A stretch of 64,000 nt of DNA from Neobacillus drentensis (GCF_021560175.1 NZ_CP091110.1:5024501-5088500); one strand, 5' to 3'; positions 1-9,048 are shown, counted from the stretch's first letter. Made by a program: numbers and translations. The notes: a model not told the origin generated them from the sequence alone.

Positions 1-479
1 ATTACTTCATTTTCTGGTAATTCTGCAAGGACCGCTTTACCCATTGCAGTACAATAAAGCTGCTTTGTTAAACCTATTTTTGAATTCGTACAAACGATTG
101 ATTTTTGAGATTCCAATTTATTAACAGTAAGAATCTCGTCACCTTCAAGAATACCCAAATGGACTGTCTCATCCAAATGCAATTGCATTTCCTTTAAATA
201 GGGATACGCTATTTTAGAAATGTCCAGATTTGAAAGGTACTGGTGTGCATATTTTATTAAGCCGCTGCCAAGCTCAAATTTTTTTGTCTCAGCATGTTTC
301 TTTACATATCCGATTAAAAGGAGTGTATCTAATATTTTTAAGGCCGTTGAGCTTGTTAATCCAGTTTCTTGTGCAATGATATTCAGTGCCTGCGGCTCTT
401 TCTTTGAGGATAAAAAATCAAGAATGCCAGCAGCTTTGATCAGAACGGTACCATATGGCTGTTTTTCTTTCTCCACCAT
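1..479 (-). CDS. IclR-family transcriptional regulator (C-terminus cut by window edge)
   Basis: Reading the minus strand from an ATG at 477-479 gives an open protein beginning MVEKEKQPYGTVLIKAAGIL that runs off the window after about 159 residues. The N-terminal 65 residues form a winged helix typical of IclR regulators, and the following part starts the effector-binding domain (HLGILEGDEILTVNKLES is the usual core). A GGGGAGG Shine-Dalgarno lies just upstream of the ATG. The gene sits 73 bp after kduD on the same strand, so it is probably the last gene of a kduI-kduD-iclR operon. By context it would sense a ketodeoxy sugar acid (KdgR-like role); that is inference. The stop codon and the end of the effector domain are outside the window. 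Confidence 0.85.
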   Translation of the reverse strand, partial: MVEKEKQPYGTVLIKAAGILDFLSSKKEPQALNIIAQETGLTSSTALKILDTLLLIGYVKKHAETKKFELGSGLIKYAHQYLSNLDISKIAYPYLKEMQLHLDETVHLGILEGDEILTVNKLESQKSIVCTNSKIGLTKQLYCTAMGKAVLAELPENEV

Positions 480-552
480 TAATCCTCCCCTCTCTTTTAA
501 TTAGAACTAGATTCCCCTCAAATCTTATTAAAAATTTTGTTTGCTACCGTTA

Positions 553-1335
553 TTACCGTACTAACCAACCGCCATCAACTGGTACAATCGCTCCGTTCAT
601 ATAATCTGATGCTTTACTTGCCAAGAAGACAATAACACCTTGTAAATCTGCAGGAGAGGCCCATCGTTCAGCAGGTATACGTGAGGTAATTTCAGCTCTG
701 CGCTTATTATCTTGAATAATTGGCGCTGTATTATTTGTTTCTACATACCCTGGAGCTATCGCGTTTGTTTGTATGCCATGTACAGCCAATTCATTGGCAA
801 ATGATTTGGTTAACCCAGCTACCGCATGTTTGCTCGCAGTGTAAGATGGGACAAATTTCCCGCCTTGAAAGGAAAGCATAGAAGCGACATTAATAATTTT
901 TCCACTCTTCTGTTCTACCATGACCTTTGCCACCTCTTGGCTTAATAAGTAAACAGAAGTTAAGTTAAGATTGATGACTGCATCCCAATCTTCTTCTTTA
1001 TACTCTACTAATGGCGAGCGGCGGATGGTCCCGGCATTGTTTACTAAAATATCAATTTTCCCATATACGTCTAAGCATTTGGCTACCACTGCTTTAATCG
1101 TTTCACGGTTTGATAAATCACCTTGGAAAAATTCCACGCGGCGGCCTTCTGCTTCAATTAGTTTTTTGGTTTCTTCCGACCCAGTATGATGAGTGGTAAT
1201 AAACAAATCTGCGCCGGCTTTAGCTAAGGCAACGGCAAAGCCTTGGCCAAGGCCGGTGCTGCCACCGGTCACAATCGCTACTTTGCCATCAAGTTTGAAA
1301 TAATCTAATGAAAATTGTTGTAAATCAAGTGTCAT
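553..1335 (-). CDS. kduD: 2-dehydro-3-deoxy-D-gluconate 5-dehydrogenase KduD
   Basis: A 260-residue short-chain dehydrogenase. The glycine-rich nucleotide motif TGGSTGLG is near residue 24, NNAG near 100, and the catalytic Ser followed by YTASK near 165. Family role: NAD-dependent interconversion of 2,5-diketo-3-deoxygluconate and 2-keto-3-deoxygluconate, the step after KduI in breakdown of unsaturated uronates from pectin. An upstream in-frame ATG would add ten residues, but GGAGG stands about 8 nt before the ATG at 1335 and the resulting length fits KduD, so I chose that start. It follows kduI by about 60 bp on the same strand. SDR enzymes are hard to separate by eye; the kduI neighbour makes this call firm. 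Confidence 0.9.
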   Translation of the reverse strand: MTLDLQQFSLDYFKLDGKVAIVTGGSTGLGQGFAVALAKAGADLFITTHHTGSEETKKLIEAEGRRVEFFQGDLSNRETIKAVVAKCLDVYGKIDILVNNAGTIRRSPLVEYKEEDWDAVINLNLTSVYLLSQEVAKVMVEQKSGKIINVASMLSFQGGKFVPSYTASKHAVAGLTKSFANELAVHGIQTNAIAPGYVETNNTAPIIQDNKRRAEITSRIPAERWASPADLQGVIVFLASKASDYMNGAIVPVDGGWLVR

Positions 1336-1395
1336 TCTATATTCCTCCATCTGTTTAATAACCAAAAATTCGATAATATAGTAGAAGAGTAGAAA

Positions 1396-2226
1396 TTACT
1401 TCAACGCTTGCATTGGGACATTGTCCATATCTTCATAGGTAATATTTTCGCCGCACATTGCCCAAATAAAGGTATAGTCACTTGAGCCAACTCCAGAATG
1501 GATGGACCAGCTTGGAGAAATACAAGCTTGTTCATTGGCAACTACCAAGTGTTTTGTTTCATCCGGTTTCCCCATGAAATGGAATACACGTGTATCTTCT
1601 TTCATATCAAAATACAGATAGGTCTCCATGCGGCGTTCATGCGTATGGCATGGCATGGTGTTCCAAGCACTGCCAGGAGATAAAATGGTATAGCCCAATT
1701 GAAGCTGGCAGCTTTCACATACATTTGGATGAATATATTGATAGATGGAACGATGGTTTAAAGTAGCTGATTCACCTGTCACTTTTGGTTCGATTTTATC
1801 TATGCTGATTTTCACATTTGGATATTTTTGATGTGCCGGTACAGATACAACATAAAATTTAGCTGGATTAGCCGAGTCATCCGATTTAAATTGAAGTTCT
1901 TTTGTTTCTTTTCCTATGTAATAGCCATCTTGTTTTTTCATTAAATCCTCTGTTCCTTCGATGATGATGGAACCAGGCCCGCCAATATTGATAACACCTA
2001 ATTCACGGCGTTCTAAGAAGTATGAAACACCTAATTCAGTTGAAAGTTCGATGGTTAATGGTTGATCTGTTGGGGTTACCCCGCCAAAGATCATTCGATC
2101 ATTATGTGTATAGGTTAAAATAACTTCTCCTGGTGAAAAAATTTTCTCCACTAAAAACTCTTTTCTCAGTTGTTCTGTTGAGTAATTTCGAATATCTTCC
2201 GGGCTATGCGTATAACGTGTTTCCAT
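1396..2226 (-). CDS. kduI: 5-dehydro-4-deoxy-D-glucuronate isomerase KduI
   Basis: A 276-residue protein matching KduI over its whole length. It isomerises 4-deoxy-L-threo-5-hexosulose uronate (the product of pectate and rhamnogalacturonan lyase action) to 2,5-diketo-3-deoxygluconate in the cytoplasm. The zinc site is visible as PCHTHERRMETYLYF (His194, His196, Glu201), with a further His near 243 in WSIHSGVG, in the spacing known for this cupin family. A GAGGAG ribosome site precedes the ATG. It is the first gene of the kduI-kduD-iclR operon; a promoter (2421-2449) and an operator-like inverted repeat (2374-2410) lie upstream. Confidence 0.95.
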   Translation of the reverse strand: METRYTHSPEDIRNYSTEQLRKEFLVEKIFSPGEVILTYTHNDRMIFGGVTPTDQPLTIELSTELGVSYFLERRELGVINIGGPGSIIIEGTEDLMKKQDGYYIGKETKELQFKSDDSANPAKFYVVSVPAHQKYPNVKISIDKIEPKVTGESATLNHRSIYQYIHPNVCESCQLQLGYTILSPGSAWNTMPCHTHERRMETYLYFDMKEDTRVFHFMGKPDETKHLVVANEQACISPSWSIHSGVGSSDYTFIWAMCGENITYEDMDNVPMQALK

Positions 2227-2373
2227 TAGTATCTCTCCTCTTTATCAGGTGATTTTTGCTGAATCATTGTTCAGCATCGTTTCTACTTCTCTCACTAGGA
2301 ATGGATTGTAATCAGTAAACACGGCATGCTCTAAAGCGTATTTGTCTTTTTAATGATAGACCTCCATTCTTTT

Positions 2374-2410
2374 ATTTCCAAATAGGAAATTTGATTTTTT
2401 ATTTGGAAAT
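2374..2410. promoter_or_regulatory. Operator-like inverted repeats upstream of kduI
   Basis: ATTTCC-AAATA-GGAAAT (2374-2390) is a palindrome with 6-bp arms, followed by ATTTGGAAAT at 2401-2410, which is the inverse of ATTTCCAAAT at 2374-2383. The block lies immediately downstream of the predicted -10 of kduI, where a bound protein would block transcription. By position it is a candidate operator for the IclR-type regulator encoded in the same operon. Its ends resemble the GGAAA/TTTCC half-sites common in IclR-family operators; the assignment is inference. Confidence 0.5.
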
Positions 2411-2420
2411 TACTAATTTC

Positions 2421-2449
2421 ATTATAGTAAAGCTATTTTCAATTTTCAA
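2421..2449 (-). promoter_or_regulatory. Predicted sigma-A promoter of kduI-kduD-iclR
   Basis: On the minus strand TTGAAA (2444-2449) and TATAAT (2421-2426) are separated by 17 bp. The -10 is a perfect consensus and the start point would fall next to the inverted repeats at 2374-2410. Confidence 0.65.
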
Positions 2450-2567
2450 CAATATTCAAACATTTTCTAAAAATAAAAAGAGAACAGTGTTAGGTACTGT
2501 TTGTAACTACTAGATACACTCTAAAAATAGCGGTCTACGTATTTATTACTTTTTAGTATTATTATTA

Positions 2568-2603
2568 TTAAAAAAACTCCCTAAAGGATTCTTTAGAGAG
2601 TTT
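2568..2603 (-). terminator. Rho-independent terminator after the intracellular arabinanase
   Basis: Arms 2574-2586 and 2591-2603 form a 13-bp stem (one G-T or mismatch) with a four-base loop; on the minus strand it is followed by a run of six T. It lies ten bases beyond the stop of the 2613-3554 gene. Confidence 0.85.
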
Positions 2604-2612
2604 CTTCATAAC

Positions 2613-3569
<957 letters not shown>

Positions 3570-3595
3570 TTATCGTCAATAAACTACTTACTTAA

Positions 3596-3611
3596 TTAAT
3601 ATTAATATTAA
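3596..3611. promoter_or_regulatory. Palindrome, candidate operator 1 of the ArsR-type regulator
   Basis: TTAATATTAATATTAA is a perfect 16-bp palindrome of the form TTAATA-N4-TATTAA, extended rightward by CAAATAT. It sits about 40 bp upstream of the abnB start. The same core with the CAA extension recurs at 3768-3783 (reverse orientation) and 7448-7463. Confidence 0.5.
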
Positions 3612-3764
3612 CAAATATACTTCTTAAAAAGAAGACTTTACTACGGGTATTTCTATAACTTTTCCTAGTTTCACAAAATAGATTATCCAGTTTTTTATTT
3701 GAAACAAGATAAAATACCCATGGGCATTTTACTTATTTATATTACTATTAATCTATTAGTATTT

Positions 3765-3794
3765 TTGTTAATATTGATATTGAAAGCGTATAAT
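3765..3794 (+). promoter_or_regulatory. Predicted abnA promoter with overlapping palindrome and cre-like site
   Basis: TTGTTA (3765-3770) and TATAAT (3789-3794) are 18 bp apart. The spacer holds a palindrome-like block at 3768-3783 related to those at 3596 and 7448 (14 of 16 positions like the first). TGAAAGCGTATAAT at 3781-3794 is a partial match to the CcpA cre consensus and overlaps the -10. Promoter, specific operator and catabolite site therefore coincide. Confidence 0.55.
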
Positions 3795-3872
3795 CAAATA
3801 TCAATTAGGTGGTGATTTTTAGAAGCGTGGATTTGTATTTCTTACCGTTACATAAAGAGAGGAGAAATTCTA

Positions 3873-6428
3873 ATGAGTAAACGCATAGTTCAAAAGTTTG
3901 CATTTATGTTCTTAACACTCCTATTGATTATCCCAAGTGCTGTATTTGGGGAGACAAATTCTTCCAATTCCCAGCCTAGTGAAAACAGCAATAAACCACG
4001 CCTTGAATATCCAGGTGTGGATCCAAATTTCCAAAATGTATCTGTCCATGACCCATCCATTGTAAAAGATGGTGACACGTTTTATGTGTTCGGTTCCCAC
4101 ATTGAGGCTGCCAAATCAACTGATTTGATTCACTGGCAAACCTTTACGAATGGCTATACAACACCTAATAATGCGATATATGGTGATTTATCAAAGAATC
4201 TTGCTGGTTCTTTTAAATGGGCCGGGGAAAACGATTCTGACAGTAAAGGCGGGTTTGCGGTTTGGGCCCCGGATGTTTTCTATAACAAAAACTATATCAA
4301 TGCTGACGGAACAAAAGGTGCCTATATGATTTATTATAGTGCCTCCTCAACGTATATCCGTTCTGCGATTGGTTTTGCCGTATCACAAAATATTGAAGGT
4401 CCTTATAAATATGTTGACACGATCGTCTATTCTGGTTTTACCAAAAATGATGCGAAGGATGCCAACAGTAACGTTAATAAAAAATGGACCAATACAAACA
4501 TCGGACCACTTGTCGATAACGGTACGTTAGCAGGTCCAAGAGATGGCTGGTTTAATAAGGATGGCTCTTTCAACAATTACAACTTCCCAAATGCCATTGA
4601 CTCTACTGTCTTCTATGATAAAGATGGAAAACTGTGGATGACTTATGGGTCTTGGTCTGGCGGCATTTATGTCTTGCAGATTGATGAAAAAACAGGTAAG
4701 GCCATCTATCCTGGCAAGGACGGAAAAACGGCAGACGGACGTCTAGTTGACCGTTATTTTGGCACAAAAATTGCCGGCGGATATTATAAATCCGGTGAAG
4801 GACCTTATGTGATTTATGATAAGAACACTGACTACTATTATTTATATGTCACGTATGGTTGGTTAGGGGCTGACGGCGGCTACAACATGAGACAATTCCG
4901 TTCTAAGAGCCCAGATGGCCCTTATGTAGATGCTTCAGGTCAAAATGCCGTTTTACCAAGTGATGTCCCTAATACTCCTTATGGAAATAAAATCATGGGG
5001 AATTTCTTATTTGAACGGAAAGTTGGCGACCCTGGAACAGGAATCGGTGTTGGTTATCTTTCTCCAGGACACAACTCTGTTTACTTAGATCCGAAAACGG
5101 GGCAGCAGTTCTTGGTTTTCCACAGCCGTTTTCCACAGTCAGGAGAATATCATGAACTTCGTGTTCACCAGATGTTTATGAATAAAGACGGCTGGCCAGT
5201 GGTTGCACCGTACCGCTATACAGGTGAAACGTTAGACAAGGTGAATAGACAAGACCTAATTGGCGACTATCAATTTATTAACCAAGGAAAAGATTATTCA
5301 GCTGCGATTAATAAATCTGTTTACATCCGATTAAATGAGGATGGCACCATTACTGGCGATGTAACTGGTTCATGGAAGAAAACCAGCCATAACCAAGCCG
5401 AAATAACCATTGATGGCAATACCACCTATAACGGAGTATTTGTCCGTGAGTGGGATCCTGTTTCAAAAAGCAATGTGATGACATTTACCGCCCTTTCAAA
5501 CGAAGGAATTTCTGTTTGGGGAAGTAGACTAGCCGATAAAACAGATCAGGAAGTTGTTGCAGCAGTCGTTAAAGACCTCAATCTTGGTGATACGGAAAAG
5601 GTTATTTCCAATTTAACACTGCCAACGGAAGGAACTCGTCATACTTTGATTTCTTGGGAAACTTCAAATGCCGATGTTGTAACGAATACAGGGGTTATTA
5701 CACGGCCGGAAGCAGGTTCGGAATCTGCTCATGCAACCCTTACTGCTACAATCACTAAAGGGGATGTAACAGACAAAAAGGTGTTTACGATTACTGTCCT
5801 GCCATATGAAGAGGCTGGTTTAGCAGCTCAATACTCGTTTGAAAATAATCTGAATGAGAAAACAGGTACATTTGGGCCAGGAAACATGACTGGTAATCGC
5901 ATTGATAATACAGGCGGGGCGATTTCTTATGCTAACGGAAAAAGCGGAGAAGCGGCCGTCTTTAATGGCGCCTCTGGTATTCGTTTACCGAATGGACTGA
6001 TTTCAAGTAACAAATATTCTGTATCGCTATGGTTAAAACCTGAACAACTAACGATGTATACCACTACATTCTTTGGTGCTGCAGACCCAAATAACTGGGT
6101 CAGCCTTGTTCCGAATGGTCCTGCTGGCGGGAACACGATGGTCTGGTCGGGCAGTGGTAAATGGTACGATGCCCCTTCAGGGTTAACGATTAAGAATGGC
6201 GAATGGACTCATTTAGCGTTTACCGTTGATAATGGTACGATTAAGGTGTACGTGAACGGTGTGGAAAAGTTCTCAGGTACCAACTTTTCGAATATTTTTA
6301 CAACTAACAATGCCAGCTTCAGCCTAGGAGTTAACTGGTGGGATCCCCCATTCAAGGGATTAATGGATGAATTAAAAATCTATAATGGCGCCCTAACTCC
6401 TGCTCAAGTGGCTCAATTAGCTCAATAG
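3873..6428 (+). CDS. abnA: Secreted multidomain endo-alpha-1,5-L-arabinanase, GH43 (AbnA)
   Basis: An 851-residue exported enzyme. Residues 1-26 are a signal peptide (KR, hydrophobic core, AVFG cleavage region). The GH43 propeller spans about 45-460 with catalytic Asp60 (SVHDPS), Asp243 (NAIDST) and Glu309 (SGEGPY). A C-terminal arabinanase accessory beta domain follows (about 460-565), then an Ig-like domain of the kind found in bacterial surface glycosidases (about 570-650), and a LamG/concanavalin-like domain (about 655-850) that probably binds carbohydrate. Length and order match AbnA of Geobacillus stearothermophilus. It attacks arabinan outside the cell. A GAGGAG site precedes the ATG; a strong terminator follows the stop. 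Confidence 0.93.
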   Translation: MSKRIVQKFAFMFLTLLLIIPSAVFGETNSSNSQPSENSNKPRLEYPGVDPNFQNVSVHDPSIVKDGDTFYVFGSHIEAAKSTDLIHWQTFTNGYTTPNNAIYGDLSKNLAGSFKWAGENDSDSKGGFAVWAPDVFYNKNYINADGTKGAYMIYYSASSTYIRSAIGFAVSQNIEGPYKYVDTIVYSGFTKNDAKDANSNVNKKWTNTNIGPLVDNGTLAGPRDGWFNKDGSFNNYNFPNAIDSTVFYDKDGKLWMTYGSWSGGIYVLQIDEKTGKAIYPGKDGKTADGRLVDRYFGTKIAGGYYKSGEGPYVIYDKNTDYYYLYVTYGWLGADGGYNMRQFRSKSPDGPYVDASGQNAVLPSDVPNTPYGNKIMGNFLFERKVGDPGTGIGVGYLSPGHNSVYLDPKTGQQFLVFHSRFPQSGEYHELRVHQMFMNKDGWPVVAPYRYTGETLDKVNRQDLIGDYQFINQGKDYSAAINKSVYIRLNEDGTITGDVTGSWKKTSHNQAEITIDGNTTYNGVFVREWDPVSKSNVMTFTALSNEGISVWGSRLADKTDQEVVAAVVKDLNLGDTEKVISNLTLPTEGTRHTLISWETSNADVVTNTGVITRPEAGSESAHATLTATITKGDVTDKKVFTITVLPYEEAGLAAQYSFENNLNEKTGTFGPGNMTGNRIDNTGGAISYANGKSGEAAVFNGASGIRLPNGLISSNKYSVSLWLKPEQLTMYTTTFFGAADPNNWVSLVPNGPAGGNTMVWSGSGKWYDAPSGLTIKNGEWTHLAFTVDNGTIKVYVNGVEKFSGTNFSNIFTTNNASFSLGVNWWDPPFKGLMDELKIYNGALTPAQVAQLAQ

Positions 6429-6436
6429 TTTTTCAA

Positions 6437-6477
6437 AAAAAAGTCGTATGGATATCCAGGATCCATACGATTTTTTT
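6437..6477. terminator. Bidirectional terminator between abnA and the ArsR-type regulator
   Basis: A perfect 10-bp stem (6444-6453 with 6461-6470) with a 7-base loop is flanked by A-rich sequence on the left and seven T on the right, so it can stop transcription from both convergent genes. Confidence 0.9.
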
Positions 6478-7423
6478 ATTGATAGGAGAGTTTTTCGGTT
6501 TCTTCTTTGGATAATTCACTATCATGGTAATAGAGACGGAAAAGAATATCCTGATTATAATTGCCAAATCCTGTTCCGAATAGAGTGACTCCACCAACAT
6601 TTTGACTCTCTTCCAGAACGGCAATCCGGAACGTCCATTGTTTCTCACGAATACTAACATCATCCAGACTGACATCTGATATCTTGAGTCCATCAATATA
6701 GGTTCCCTCTGGAGTAATTCGAAGCCTTTTAAGCAAACCATACTGATTAATTTCACTCGGCCACCAGTCAGGGGTGAAATTTCCTCTGCTATCACCAAAA
6801 TCGCCAGGACTCGTCCATTTCCCTAATAGCACATTATTTAGGTAAAAATGGATATCGGATGGCCAATTACTGTTCGTAAAAGGAGCCTCAGATGAGAGCT
6901 CTAAAGATATTTCCAGTTCGCTTGGGTCTTGATTGCCCAGCAGAAAGTTTGGCATCTTATATTCCACGTACCCTTTCCCAAACCACAAGATCTTGGCATT
7001 CATTCTATTAGGATAGAGAAAATATCTTGGATCATCAAATTCTCCAATAATGGTGTCCGTGGTGGCAATTCCACAGGTTGGTTCGATGGAAAAATCAGTA
7101 TAGTGACCAACTGACACTTCTGTTTCATGAAATTTCTTAAGTTCACGTTCCTTTGTAGGAAACAATACTTCCATTTTTTCAGTCACAAGATAGCACTTTT
7201 TTTGCAATCCGCCTCTACCAGAGACTAATTCCGACTGGATGATTCCCGCTTTCTCTAATTTCTTTACATGCATGGTCATGATTGCGCTGGTGAGCTCTAA
7301 GCTTTGGGCGAGTTCCTTTACATTTCGAGGCTGTTCCGCCAAAAGGTGAATAATTTTCATCCTTACCTTACTGGCAAGAGCCTCAAAAACTGGAAGTGAT
7401 TGTTCAGATATATCTAAATTCAT
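6476..7423 (-). CDS. ArsR-type winged-helix regulator with large C-terminal sensor-like domain
   Basis: A 315-residue protein. Residues about 10-90 are an ArsR-like winged helix (LASKVRMKIIHLLAEQ, then NVKELAQSLELTSAIMTMHV as the recognition region). The remaining 220 residues are rich in Trp, Gly, Asp and aromatic strands (NSNWPSDIHFYLNN, TPDWWPSEINQYG) and look like an all-beta sandwich, far beyond the usual 100-residue ArsR size. There is no obvious metal-site cysteine pair in the wing region. It is convergent with abnA, and its own promoter carries the palindrome also found upstream of abnA and abnB, so it is a good candidate for a sugar-responsive regulator of arabinan use. AAGGTGG lies about 10 nt before the ATG. 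Ligand unknown. Confidence 0.75.
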   Translation of the reverse strand: MNLDISEQSLPVFEALASKVRMKIIHLLAEQPRNVKELAQSLELTSAIMTMHVKKLEKAGIIQSELVSGRGGLQKKCYLVTEKMEVLFPTKERELKKFHETEVSVGHYTDFSIEPTCGIATTDTIIGEFDDPRYFLYPNRMNAKILWFGKGYVEYKMPNFLLGNQDPSELEISLELSSEAPFTNSNWPSDIHFYLNNVLLGKWTSPGDFGDSRGNFTPDWWPSEINQYGLLKRLRITPEGTYIDGLKISDVSLDDVSIREKQWTFRIAVLEESQNVGGVTLFGTGFGNYNQDILFRLYYHDSELSKEETEKLSYQ

Positions 7424-7447
7424 GTAGTTGTGCCACCTTAATAATCA

Positions 7448-7463
7448 TTAATAAATTTATTAA
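7448..7463. promoter_or_regulatory. Palindrome, candidate autoregulatory operator of the ArsR-type regulator
   Basis: TTAATAAATTTATTAA is a perfect 16-bp palindrome of the form TTAATA-N4-TATTAA followed by CAATTAT, about 25 bp upstream of the regulator's start codon. The extended half TATTAACAA is shared with the sites at 3596 and 3768. Confidence 0.5.
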
Positions 7464-7530
7464 CAATTATAACATACTACTAATTTCCTATGTTTTCAAT
7501 ATAGGACTCGAAATTTATTTAGGTAATCTA

Positions 7531-7554
7531 AAAAAACATGCAGATGTCTGCATG
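7531..7554 (-). terminator. Terminator after the UlaG-like hydrolase
   Basis: Arms CATGCAGA (7537-7544) and TCTGCATG (7547-7554) form a compact stem followed on the minus strand by six T. Confidence 0.75.
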
Positions 7555-7558
7555 CCCT

Positions 7559-8407
7559 TTATTTATGATAGATAAATCTTTCACCAGGAACCATCATATG
7601 AAATTTTTGATTTGGATATTGATGGAATAGGTAATCGACAAAATGAGCAGGATTGTCGCGGTTATTTGGAAACAGGTCATAATGAATCGGAACCATCAGG
7701 TCTACCCCAACCGCAGCCGAAAAGTCCGCTGCTTCCCTAGAACTCATGTTTCCGACAATTCCTCGTGCCGTGCGGAAATAGTCCCCACCATTGATTGGCA
7801 AGAAAGCAACATGTGGTTTAAACATTTTTACTTTCTCAATCAACTCAGGTGTAACTACTGTATCCCCGCTGTGAAATAGCCGAATTCCGTTAACCTCTAT
7901 CAAATAGCCTAAAAATGCATGGTTTCCTACCGAATCCTTTTCATATTCCGTATGGGCCGCAGGAATAGGGGTAATTTTAAAGCCTTTAATAGTAAAGGAT
8001 TCACCATCTTTAGCTGCAAGTATATATTTATTTTCCACATGCTCTTGGACTAATGAGATGAGCGGTGCGGGGATTGCAAACAAGGAGTCAGAGGCTCTTG
8101 CAATCTCTTTAATGCTAAAAAGATCTAAATGATCATCGTGTCCATGTGTAACTAAAACACCGTCTAAGTCTTGAAGCATTTCCGGGGCAACAACCGGTGG
8201 AAAGGCTCTTTTAAATTCAGTCTCCGGATCCCGTTCTTCAATACTCCCGCTTAAATAAGGATCAATACAAATTAGCCCATCCTCTTCTGTTCCCTTTAGG
8301 AGGATACCTGCCTGTCCTAAATTCCAAAAGGAAATCGATTCTCCATAAATTTTTGTTTGGCTTACCTCATTGATTAATTCCTGATTACTCTTATAAATGG
8401 CTGCCAT
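7559..8407 (-). CDS. UlaG-like metallo-beta-lactamase-fold hydrolase
   Basis: A 282-residue soluble protein of the metallo-beta-lactamase superfamily. The metal motif VTHGHDDHLD lies near residue 90, a second His in PAAHTEYE near 155, the bridging Asp in HSGDTV near 185, and a final His in VPIHYD near 245. The overall pattern resembles UlaG (L-ascorbate-6-phosphate lactonase), so a lactonase or phosphodiesterase role on a sugar derivative is plausible but not shown. The ATG at 8407 is preferred because AGGTGA stands 5 nt before it; an upstream GTG would overlap that site. It has its own terminator. The nearest genes are arabinan genes on one side and tandem repeats on the other. Confidence 0.75.
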   Translation of the reverse strand: MAAIYKSNQELINEVSQTKIYGESISFWNLGQAGILLKGTEEDGLICIDPYLSGSIEERDPETEFKRAFPPVVAPEMLQDLDGVLVTHGHDDHLDLFSIKEIARASDSLFAIPAPLISLVQEHVENKYILAAKDGESFTIKGFKITPIPAAHTEYEKDSVGNHAFLGYLIEVNGIRLFHSGDTVVTPELIEKVKMFKPHVAFLPINGGDYFRTARGIVGNMSSREAADFSAAVGVDLMVPIHYDLFPNNRDNPAHFVDYLFHQYPNQKFHMMVPGERFIYHK

Positions 8408-8459
8408 ATATTTCACCTATTTTCCTTTTTTATTTTTCTTATTACATTGAGGCCTTTTT

Positions 8460-8999
8460 CTATTGGACAAATTACTTTGGGGGGCTATTGGATTGTCTAA
8501 TAGAAGCCTGCTATTGGACAGTTTTTCTAGATTTTACACGGTTTTGTCTAATAGACTCTTTCTATTGGACAAATTATCTGGTGGACCTATTGACTTTGTC
8601 TTATAGAAGCCTGCTATTGGACAGTTTTTCTAGATTTTCCACGGTTTTGTCTAATAGACTCTTTCTATTGGACAAATTATCTGGTGGACCTATTGATTTT
8701 GTCTTATAGAAGCCCGCTATTGGACAGTTTTTCTAGATTCCCCACGGTTTTGTCCAATAGACTCTTTCTATTGGACAAATTATCTGGTGGACCTATTGAG
8801 TCTGTCTTATAGAAGCCTGCTATTGGACAGTTTTTCTAGATTCCCCACGGTTTTGTCCAATAGACTCTTTCTATTGGACAAATTATCTGGTGGACCTATT
8901 GAGTTTGTCTTATAGAAGCCTGCTATTGGACAGTTTTTCTAGATTCCCCAAGGTTTTGTTCAATAGACCTTTCTATCGGACAAATTAAATAGAGTTCTC
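8460..8999. repeat. 103-bp tandem repeat array with hairpin at every unit junction
   Basis: Five full units and a partial sixth begin at 8460, 8562, 8665, 8768, 8871 and 8973 (spacing 102, 103, 103, 103, 102). Each unit contains CTATTGGACAAATT at its start, a second TATTGGACAG near the middle and TTTTGTCCAATAG (or TCTAATAG) at its end. Across each junction TTTGTCCAATAG and CTATTGGACAAA form a 12-bp stem with a 7-base loop, for example 8749-8760 with 8768-8779. The block fills the gap between the UlaG-like gene and the 3' end of the aldo/keto reductase. It shows no coding constraint; an open frame across part of it is produced by the repeats. Confidence 0.9.
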
Positions 9000-9048
9000 A
9001 TTGATTTTGTCTTATAGAACTCCCGCAAATAGATAGTGAGCCGTGGCT

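Noticed and set aside
6433..6798. 121-codon minus-strand open frame at the end of the ArsR-type gene
   Set aside because: It is in another frame of the same strand, runs through the bidirectional terminator and has no start signal.
8488..8709. 73-codon open frame across the repeat block
   Set aside because: It is created by two tandem 103-bp units, has no ribosome binding site and its protein simply repeats itself (CYWTVFLDF, LLLDSFSRF).
8460..8999. Possible CRISPR array
   Set aside because: The whole 103-bp unit repeats, with no alternation of short constant repeats and unique spacers, and no cas genes are nearby.
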